64,000 nt of DNA from Telmatactis stephensoni (taxonomy: Eukaryota; Cnidaria; Anthozoa; Actiniaria; Isophelliidae). The stretch is from positions 124,001 to 188,000 of the forward strand of contig JALIZF010001710.1 of assembly GCA_029948255.1 (NCBI GenBank), in the 5' to 3' direction. The position numbers and the translations under genes were made by a program. Each line of letters starts with the position of its first letter. The stretch's first letter is position 1. Shown here in pieces: positions 12,401-23,600 of this stretch. Under the pieces are notes generated by a model, which was not told the DNA's origin, did not search any database, and worked only from the letters and a program-made list of their open reading frames with translations.

Positions 12401-15400
12401 CTTCGGAGTACAACGAAGTAAGGCATAGCGAGTTTGCAGCGTAATGCGAGGCTTTCTTCCAGTTTTACCTGGTATCTTCCATTTTCTCTTCAATGATCCT
12501 TTACCCATTGCTGGGTGATTTGGTATAGGTTTTGCTTCTTCTTGTAGTGGATCGTGTTCATGAATAAGGTCCCAGAAAGGTTCAATTTTTTCTTTGGACC
12601 TCTCTTTCTCTTCGACATCAGCTTCTGTTGTAGATCGTCGTCTTCTTTCATGTGCCTCTGACTGAAGTAAAATAAGATGACAAAGAGTATAAGTATATTT
12701 GAAAATCCGAATGGAGCCTAACACTTCTTAAAGAAACGCCTGAAAAATATCAGGCTTAGAATAGGATTCGAACCCACGACCTTTGCGATATACCGGTGCA
12801 ATGCTTTAACTGAGCTATTTAAGCAAATGAGAGCAGGCCCTGTGTTGGTTCGTATAAATTGCGAACGTAATAAGGTCGGCTCAAGCCAAAATAAAATAAA
12901 TTAATAACCGTTTATTTAACTGTCCATGTCTTCAAGCGCTTGCGCACTAATTGGAAGACACTATACTCTCATACTCACTACCTATACATTGAATATTTTG
13001 CATACAACGCTCAACTCACATGTTGATTTTTGCTGAGGGAGGAAAAACCGGAGAACCCAGAGAAACCCTCGTGACAAGAAAGAGAACAACACGTCAAACA
13101 AACTCAGCTCAAATATGATCCAATGTCCGAGCCAGAGGGGCTTGTACACCAGGCCACAGCGGTGAGAGGCGAGCGGCTTAATCACACGCCACCCTTGCCA
13201 TGTAGATATAAATGGAAATACTGTCTTGCATAGTACTGACGGACGTTATTTCTATTTAAAAAACATATTCGTTTTGAAAGGTACTGGACAGTATTTCCTT
13301 TTATACTTGTCATATCTGAGCTTAGTTTTTTACATTTTTCAGCGAATAATTCACAATTTATGCTATGAGCAAAGCCAAACCCTTGGCAGCTTAAATATAA
13401 ATAATGAAATAATTGTAGGGAACATATATAATAGTTGCTAATGTATATAGAAGGCACACCTTCAAGAGCAATATGTACATAAATCATAAGACTCGAGTGT
13501 TGCACTTATCTCGTGTGAGAAAAGACAAACACTGTCGAGGAGTTAGCCGTGCATGTGCCGAAAAAATCACTGTGCAAAAAGGCAAATATTCGGAAAGAAT
13601 ATGCTTGAATATAGACATGCATACTTCAAGTATTCAGGGAAATCCATTGGTATTCAAGACCGAGTGATGCAACGTCATGCTAGAATCACTCGGAACGAAT
13701 CCGGACAGAATTTCCATTTTCGTCCCGTATACTCTTGACTGACTTCACGTATAAATATTCGCGGCGTATATTTATACGTGAAGTCAGTCAAGCGTATACG
13801 GGACGAAAATGGAAATTCTGTCCGGATTCGTTCCGAGTGATTCTAGTATGACGTTGCATCACTCGGACTTGAATACTAATCGAATTTTCCTGAATACTTG
13901 AAGTAACAAGTATGATACTCTTGTATACTATTGTATTCGTTTAGTTGATGCTTCGAATATTCTTGAATATTGGACATTGTCAAATTCTTCCTACCGAAAT
14001 ACCCTACGAATATCAGTCGTATGTTACGAATATTCCTGAATACTAGACATCCCTGACGTTTTCTTAGCGAACAACCCTCCGAATTTCAGTCGTATGTTAC
14101 GAATATTCCTGAATACTAGACACCCCTGACGTCTTCTAGTCGAACTACCCTCTGAATATCATTGGTATAATACGGATATTCTTGAATTCTCAACGTATTC
14201 TTCACAACATCCCATCGAAATACGGGAGATTTTCAAGCATTTTACCCATTCAAAGGCCTATAACTACATCAAAATACATAGAAAAACAAAATATACAAGT
14301 ATAAACAAACAAATTCATAGCATTGAAATGTGTTTTATTAAAATACGGTATAGGATTTATCAATTGACATGGCGGTAACATTTGAACAGTAATAGATAAT
14401 AGACTACTAACTTGAATCATTTAACTACTTGATATCTTAATAAACGTGTCTCATAGTGTCCTTTATATATACACTCAACTGTTCGCAATCAATGTAGCCA
14501 GAGGACAAGTCGACGTACGCTATGAAGTACCTCAAAGAAACGGACATCGATCACTGGTTCCCAGCTTGGAGCATTTTTGGCCGCTTCGCTGAAGTCGCAA
14601 TCCAAGATTCTCCAGTTTAACTTAAAAGATATAAAAGTATCTTAAAATCTTTTCATCTAAAAGCATAATCACAAGTCAATGTACGTACAAGCTTATTACC
14701 CGAGCTGATTTACTCGAAAGAACAATCATATTCCCGTCATAGTGAAAACAAAATATGGCCATCCTAAAAGGAGTCTCTTTTATGACCTTCTTCTTCCCTA
14801 TAAGAAGGTTTAAAATTGACTTCTCGTACGATAAACTCGGTCAATACTAATAATTGCTTATCAAATATTCAACTTACCGCCAGAGACTTCGGCGTCCTTC
14901 CATTGTCGCCCTTGTAGAATACCTATTTCTACTCTGATGAAGCTTGTTCTTCTTTCAAACAATGTATTAAAGCTTTCTCTATATTTCCTCCTCGATTTGA
15001 GAATAATGTAGGCCATATTTTAGGCTCAAAATATAGGATTTTGTAGAACATATTCGCTATCTCCTCGATCGTACTTCAACCGTTCACGACCACCGTTCAC
15101 TGAATGAGCGCCTACTATTCAAAACACGCACGTGATCAAATACCGTGTTTTCATTGGTTTATTGTGAGAAATGCACGGGATTCCTGTGCATTGACCGCTG
15201 ACTCAACATTTCGCTGGCCAATTATTAATTCATCGAAAAGACAAAGGTGTTTGTAAAGTTGTCTATGCATTTTGGACCTCTTTCTTTTGATTTTTGACCT
15301 AAAAACAGCTCAAAGGACACAAGTCAACAAGATAAAACAAAGGTACGTAAGATAAAGATACTTTACGTGAGGTATTCCTCGATTAAGACCTTTTAAATCG

Positions 15401-18400
15401 ACTTTGAAGGGAACGTAAATTTTGGCGCCAATTTTGCATAGTAGTAGGTCAACATGGTCCAAACTGACTGGATTTGGAAGCTGTTCCTTTTATTATCCAA
15501 AGGGACACAATTAATTGTGCTTCTTATTAATTAAATTATTAATATTTTTGTTGCTTTTACTATGTTTGCTAAACAAAGTACTGTAAACTGCTTTGGATTC
15601 TATGTTGTTGATCAAGCATAAATAATTAATTTTGTTGTTGTACTAGACACTGATTATCCACATCAAACAATGAGTCTTACTTGTATTTTACAACCTGCGT
15701 TGTTTTATTCGTTAAAACATGTCCAAATTCATAACCAATTATATAACTAACTCTTTGCATTCAAATTTTCAAACATTTGCTTGGTTTTTAGGATTACAAA
15801 GCAACCATTATTCCAGAATGTGCAAATATATCATGTGAAGCATAGCTAAGAAAAAGAAGAAGAAGAAGAAGAGGAAAAAAGAATTAATAATAAAAAGGTC
15901 TCTTCATGGCATTAAAAGAAACATGCTCTTGCAATATAAAAATTCAAAAGGATTTCCATGCATTGACTACATAAGGAAATGCTGCACTAGTGTAAGGGGA
16001 GAGAAAAAATCTATGCCAGGAAGATATAAAGGAGATGAACTGAAACTACCACAGCTACATGAAGAATTACAAATGCAACAGCAATGCTGGTAATTATATT
16101 TTTTCATATTTTAAAACTGCAAATGTGATTTATGTTGGTTAACATGTTTTGCATAATATTGTAGTATTGTAGTGTCATTTCACAGTGTTTTGAAAGTTAC
16201 AGAGGGGAGTACAAAAAAATCCAACTATGCAGTGTACTTGTAGCTTTTTATTATGAAATATATTACTATTGTTTTGTTGGCATCATGATATTGGTATCCA
16301 GACATACTGGATCTAAAAGAATCCAAACATTGATGCTTTGATGAGAATAAAAAATGTTCAACATTACAGAGGGGAACAGAAAAAGTGACATTTTTTAATC
16401 TTAAAATAAAACTCAAGAACTCTGCAAAGTTTTGATATATCAAGCACACTCTTTTACATAATAATGTTCCATATTTACCTGACTTTATAAAGTCACAGAA
16501 GACAAGGTTGGTTTATTCATCTAAAGTTGTGATTTGTGGCCTAATCAATTTAAAGCACTTGTCATATATTAGGAAGTTACTAAAGGGAAATTCTGTCCAT
16601 GACCTATTACACCATCAAATACCATGCAAAACTTGAAAATAAGACTCTTTCATGATAAATAAGCCAATTTAAATTACTTTCGTTGAAATGATAGATAAGC
16701 TTAACTAAATTATTTTGTTTGAAACCTTGTTTCCTGATGAAACAATTTTCCCCGAACATTTCTATGATGTCACTGTTAGAGGGAATGAGTGCTTCATGTC
16801 CACCAGCACAGGCAACATTTTTGTAATATCTACATGTACATTAAAAAAATAGAAAAACAATCAGGACTTTATCATTTGATTATTCAGCTTCTTTGAAAAG
16901 TAATTTGATATTGTGTGTGAACATTAACTTTTTTTGTCCACAAATACTATGAAATGACCCTATCATGAAATCTTGACAAAATTTAATGTTTGACACAGAA
17001 GAGTGACTATAGATTGTATTATCTCTCAACAGGTGTAAATGAAACTGCTTATTGGAAGTGGAATGACCAAGAGTTGTTATTTATATGATTAAATCCATGG
17101 TTTTTGTAAATAATTCACCCAGAAATGACTTGATTACTTAAAATTAACAGCAGAGTAAATTTTCACTTGAATGGTACATGTGACCATTTTTAAAAACTGA
17201 CAATTTCAAAAATTTTGTCACAATTTGTCAAGTGACAATATTTATTCATGTGTGAGTATTACATAAATTTAGTCTGAAATTATTAGAATATCTGGCCATC
17301 AACAAAATTGTTTTTATTTTGTTGTAATTCAATTTTGTGACTTGCACTTTGAGATTTATATATATATATTTTGTCAATTTTATTCATGTAATGTCTTTGT
17401 GTATAAATGTTTGCCCGAGCTTTATGATTTTGCACTACCCGGTGAGTGCCACTTAGTGAGATCTTCAGGCTGGTTTCAGTGCATAATTGAGTGGCTGGCA
17501 GGATTTATCCATGTGTGTGCATTATTGGATAAAATTGAACCTGAATGTATTGGAATATCTGTTTGTTCATAAAAAAATCACAGGAACTTGCAATTGAAAA
17601 AGCCTCACATTTGTACTATTTGTTCATTTCGATTAATTGAAATCAACATTTTTGGTAAGACAGAACAATGAAAAAGCGAATTTTGTTTATCAGAAAATCG
17701 CAATCAACAGATATCAGATTAAACGGCCAGTAACCTTGAAACGACTCGTGACCAAATGCTTTCAGCAAACCATCTCACAACAATAAAAAGAGTACAAACA
17801 CCAAAAGTTTACAATAAATTGATAACACCCACTTGAATGATTTCTTGAACATGTTAAAGAAAATCGACATCATTATGCCAGTAGTATTTATGCATGATGA
17901 TGTATTACATTTTTGATCACTCAGAAATAAATGAATACTATTTGAAGATTCCAGTAATATTCACACTTCAGATATGAAAATCCTCATACGGTAGAAATAT
18001 CTTTTACGAAAAGTATGCGTAAATATTCAAACCGCAGAAAGTATTATTCAAAGTCACAAAGAAATATTATTTTTGGGATTATCTGAAGTATTCTAGTTGA
18101 AAATCCCTGTGCATTCATACTTCACATACTCGAGTCCGAATACTCTAGAGATAATTGTTATGCAAAGTATGCGTAAGAATTCAGCATGTGTGCACTCTAC
18201 TTATTGAAAAATGTTTATTGTATCAAAATATTGGTGTTTAGACATCTATTTTAGAATGTAAACTGCATGATTATCACACTTTTCATCACTCAGAAATAAA
18301 TGAATATTAATTGAAGATTCCAGTAATATTCATACTTCAGATATGAAAATCTTCATACCGTAGAAATATCTTGTACGAAAAATATGCGTGAATATTCAAA

Positions 18401-20527
18401 CCGCAGAAAGTATTTTTCGAAGTCACGAAGAAATATTATTTTGGGGATATCTGAAGTATTCTAGTTGAAAATGCCTGTGCATTCATACTTTACATATTCG
18501 AGTCCGAATACTTTAGAGATAAATGTTATGCAAAGTATGCGTAAGAATTCAGGTTGTATACTACTAGAATACGTCACGTATATCATCCGTCTCGAATATC
18601 CTAGAATACTCCAAGTCAAGAAGCGATATTCTTTTTCTGAATACTCTTGAATATTTGCCTTTTGGCACAGTGAATGTTGGTTCTAATGGCCCTAATGTGG
18701 CTAAGTTCATTCTTTATCTCCACTTACTTCATCGTCATCGTGTCCATCATAGTGAAGACCGGGATCCCTTTCTTCGCTCATTATACTTCGCTTGTGTTTC
18801 TCTGACGTCACATCCGGGAAGATCATATTTGCGACAAAATGCGCAAGACTGGGAACCGCCTCCTTATTTAAGCATGCATTAAATAGATACGATTTCTCCA
18901 CAGGGTCCCCAAGCGACGTAAAGTTGACACGAATATTCACACAACTTGATGCAAGGGATTCCAGAGGGACATTGAAGCACATGCTTTTCACATCCACAAG
19001 TTTTTCCAGTCCGTATTGTTTGACAGCTTTAGAGGCTTCGATGCCAATTGACGAGTCCCGATCGATGAGAGATAGGGCTTTACCAGCAGCGTCCAAGACG
19101 GCCTTTGTTTTACCCTTGGAGAATTCGGCATCGAATAGTTTCTTGGTTATGGCATCTACTCTCTTCTTTTGGTCAGCTAAAATGTCCTGAAAATATTTTA
19201 GTAAAGAAATGTTAATGAATGAATTATCATTGATAATAGTTTTTTTCAGAAAATACAATTGTGATAATGATGATGATGATGATGATAGTGATGATAGTTC
19301 CGATCAAGAAAATGACTAATGATGGCAAAGTGTATGGAAGTGATGACGGTGATGAACGGTCAATATAGCAAAGTACGTTAAAAGCTTTTGAAAATGAATG
19401 TAATTCTTAAAAATCCATAACAGCATATAATAGCGATGAAAATTATCATGAAAATGTAAATAATGAGCATAGCCCCCTCAAAGCATAGACGGTTTATATA
19501 AGGCGAACACCCCTTTAATTTTCTTTAATCTTGGATATACGATTAACTTTAACCCTTAGAGGACTGAAGGGGAGAGTTTATTTTTTCAACTCTCAACATA
19601 AGCCTGACTGTTTTGCTACCCATAACTTAAATCGAAAACACCCTGTATTTACAAACGATTTTCAAGTAAATGACCCTCTTGTCTATTGCCAGCGGTTTCC
19701 CCACAAAACAGCCTATATACTTCATGTAAACCCCGCAAATCCTCTCGAAGCGATGACGTAATTATCTACGGCCACAGCCGTACTTGGTTAATTGGACGGC
19801 TTCCTGGAATGCTGGCCAGCGAAATCGAAATATTACATGTACTTCTTTAGTACAGTGACTGACCTTTGCGTCTTCAAGATTCCCTTCTGCTACTTTCCTT
19901 ATATGTTGACAGCCATGGTTTTGGGCTACGCACACAGGGTCCCCGGTTGTGTAACAACACTTGTTCCAGGCAGGACACTCCACGCAGTTACCAAAGACGT
20001 CACGTGAACAACAACGGTCCCAGTCAGGACATCCAATACAAGCTGAAATATACAATAGGGAAGGGATTCTCAAATCAATCAAAACCGATTTAAAAACCTT
20101 CATACTATATTATTTTCATGTTTTTGACAAAAAATCAAAAATATAATGTATGAATTTTGTCAGAGAAATTCCAGGTTAAATTTTATGTAAATTAGGATAA
20201 GTCTTTAGTTGGAATAGTCCACTTTCAATATATGGTTACCGCACACAAAGGAATCAATATATACGAGGCTCCAGGGAATAATGCTTAGTGGTGCGTAACA
20301 AAAAAATTGTTGAGTCGCGCACCACTAAGCATTATTCCCCAGAGCCTCGAACTGATTCTTTTGTGTGTGGCATCTCAACCATATATCGAAAGTGGGCTAT
20401 TCAAGATCCCCGTCATGGTTATGATTTCATTGTGTTCACTTTATGAATTATTAATAAGGTATTTAATAAAACTCTAATATTTCCCTTGGTGTGTATATAT
20501 ATATCACTATAATAAATAAATAAATAA

Positions 20528-20562
<35 letters not shown>

Positions 20563-20570
20563 TATATATA

Positions 20571-20637
<67 letters not shown>

Positions 20638-23600
20638 ATGAATGAATGAGTGAATGAATGAATGAATGAATGAGTGAATAAATAAATAAATGAACACTAA
20701 CTATTTCAAAGGCAAAAGGCATTATGGGTATTATGAAAGTTGAGAATAAGATACCTACTCTTATGTGATATTTTTGTATTTTTGTATTGCAATCAACATG
20801 AAATAATAAAGTCAGTGTACTAACATTTCTTGCAGTGTCCCAGTGTACAACTGTTGTTGTATCTCTCCTCAGCTCTCCACACTTCTTTTTCTCTCTTTCT
20901 GAACAATGTTTTCTGGTCATTCAGTTGTCCCCTTAATGTGTTCTCGCTACCGGTTGCTTTGCGGTAATACATCTTGGCTTCCTTCAAGTTGTCATGGGCC
21001 TGCGCAATGAAGACGTCTGCCTCATGTGCGGCTTTTTTGAGTACCTCTTTCGTTTCCATGGTAACATTGTCATTTATGCTATCTAAACAGCCATACGCCT
21101 ATAAAGACCACACGTGATAAGAAAAATATATATTTAAGGAATATAAAACGCGCGCGCATGTCTCTGTTCTGTGATATAAACACGATGGAAGACGTAGAGC
21201 AAGAGAAAAGCAAGTGTTTCTATTGCTTTTCGAGTGCTCTACATCTTCCAGAGTGTTTATATCACAGTACAGAGACATGAGCGATCGTTTTATATTGCTT
21301 TTATATTCTGATATGTTGTAAAAGAAACGCAGCTCAATCGGGATCTCCAACTAGTAAGCGATGGTTTGGTTTGTTTCCTTTAGTGGGCTGTTTTTGTTTT
21401 GTTTGTCTTGCTTTGCTTATTTGTTTGCTTGTTTCTTTGTTTCTCTGTTTCTTTGTTTCTTTGTTCTTAACAAGTGTTTGCGCAAAGCTCAGGTCTATAA
21501 AATATGGATATATACTTAAGATCTACCTCTCTATTTCCGGCATCACCGAAGAGACACGGAAATACAACAGAGGGATCACTTCTAATGTATTAAACGTTAC
21601 TTACCAAAAACTGAGCTGTTTCTGAGGAGCTGAGTACGTCGTGAGATGATATCAAGAATCCAACATTATTTACATCAAAAAGTTTACCGTATACAGGAAA
21701 TCCTGTACCTTCATCTGAAATATCTACATTCACTCGAGTAGAAATCCCAAAAACCTTTGCAAACCCAATTAACTTCATTTGGGTTGCCTGTGGCGTGATT
21801 TGGACATGGAGTCTTGGTCCACCAGTTGAGTTTTCTTCATCTTTTTGAATGATAACAGTTCCTTCAGATATGACAAATGGACTTTTACTATTGTCGGTAT
21901 CGAGGACTAAAGTACTGGCGTTGGTCATTTTCATAACTGCACGGAAGTCCTTGTCAAAGATATGCATTGCCCCAATGACAAAGAACCGAGTATCCCTGTT
22001 AATAGTAGGGTCATACACAGCCTTAAAACCTCCAGGGAACTCAGCGTTGCTCAAAACTTTAGGGACTGTAATGTTAGGCACTTCAAGTGCATGAATAATT
22101 TCTTCAATTCTCAGGTTTTTAAAATCAGCTTCAAAGTGACTTTGCTCCGGGGTTGATGGTTGGTAAGTGATAATGGCGTCTGCTGAGCGGTGGGTGTTGG
22201 ATTGAATCTTCCCAATAGTCATGTGTCCCTTGATGCGCAGATCCTTCAAAGGGAGAAGCTTCATAATAGGTGTACTAATAGCAAGGTTATCAAACTTGAT
22301 GCTACCGGCCTCATAATCTCGATAAAGTGAGTCGTCACTTTCCATATCTAAAAGAACTGTCTCATTAACAAAGTTAATTGATCCTGAAAATGTTAAGTTC
22401 TCCTTGGGGAGGAGAAGTTTACTGTGAATTAAGAACGAAGGATCTTGTCCAATTGTGAACTCCAACATATTATCCGTAAGCATTAGACTGTTTCCAATTT
22501 GAAAATTACGCTTTATCTTCCCATCTAAGTAAAATCCTCCCAGTTTTATAAGACCTTGGACACGATACCATTCATTACTTTCCAACATACTTCCGGCGTT
22601 CTCGCAGACACGTGATCCCTGGCAGTCTTCTGGAATTCGAATTAACCCGATTAATGTCATTCCACGCTTAAAGGAGAGACCGGAGAGGGTGGGGTTCATG
22701 AAGAAGGAGTGGTCCTGGTCAGAGGACAATACTAACGATGCGTTAAAACTATTCGTCAGCATTCCAAGCTTTGAGGTATCGAATCCGCTTAAAGCGTTGA
22801 TTAAGGAGCTCATGGAAATATCAGGAAAGACAAACGCCACCGCTGTGTTTAGCTTTCCGTTATCGTCATAAACAACTGCCTCGGCTTCTGTTAACTTCGT
22901 AACACCAGGGAAATGTCCTTTTCCAGAAATGTGGATGAAGCGCTTTTTCTCTTTTGGCGAATATGAGGACTTAATGGTTGGGTCTTTAAAGAAGAAATCG
23001 TTCATTTTAGAACCGTCGACAATTTTCCGACTTTCTTCATCCGGGACGAAGGATAGATTATGTTGCTGAGCTAATTTCATAATTGACATCTTGTTCGAAG
23101 TTCCTTGGAAGTACAGCACTTTTCCTTCTTCATAATCGGCTCCCATGACGATCTTTGCTACACTTCCCCCGACCGCAGTGTAACCAGTTCCTTCAAAAGA
23201 CCAGTTATCGATCTCGTCTCCGACTCTGTGTCGGAAAACGACGTCTAACTGGGTAACATTTAGTAGCCTTGGGATTGCCACAATCTCATCATCGATGTGC
23301 GAACTCACATAAAAGGTCTCTTGGTTGATGTTGTAGCTAAATTTTTGGATGTTAATGTCTTCGAGGTTTGGGAATCCACTTGGAAGGACTGAGACCTTGG
23401 TTAATGGTGATAAGGCTTTCAGGGTGCGGGCAACACTGACATTCTCGTGTTTTCCAGTCAAAAAAGTGACCATAGGTGGATTAATCTCGACAGCAACTCG
23501 AACGGGTTTGCTTTTGGCTCCAAGCTGAATGGGAAGAAGCAGAGTCAACCCTTGGGAAATTTGGGAGTCTAATTCAGTAGCTAAAATTCCCCCACCAAAG

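Larger units (their letters stand above)
13568..18672. mobile_element. CACTA/EnSpm-like non-autonomous element, 5.1 kb
   Basis: The left end CACTGTGCAAAAAGGCAAAT is inverted at the right end (ATTTGCCTTTTGGCACAGTG). Both sides are flanked by AAT (13565-13567 and 18673-18675), a 3-bp duplication. CACTG ends, a 3-bp duplication and many subterminal copies of GAATATTCTTGAATA-like words in both flanks fit the EnSpm/CACTA superfamily. Inside are a ~105-bp-arm palindrome (13651-13876) and a tandem duplication near the right end. The interior has no transposase. An 80-codon lysine-rich open frame at about 15845-16092 ends at a possible donor and is unassigned. The element lies in the 6 kb intron of the large secreted gene. 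Confidence 0.7.

Noticed and set aside
14540..15020. Candidate minus-strand exons inside the CACTA-like element (donor at 14877, acceptor near 14620)
   Set aside because: On careful reading the ATG frame stops after about 29 codons, and the alternative frame lacks a start and joins to a quick stop. Splice-like signals alone are not enough.
18655..19190. Plus-strand open frames of 75 and 132 residues
   Set aside because: They are antisense to exon 19186-18728 of the large secreted gene, which has better phase and context support.
20419..20920. Membrane-like Ile/Phe/Leu/Tyr frames
   Set aside because: They translate an AAAT/TA microsatellite.
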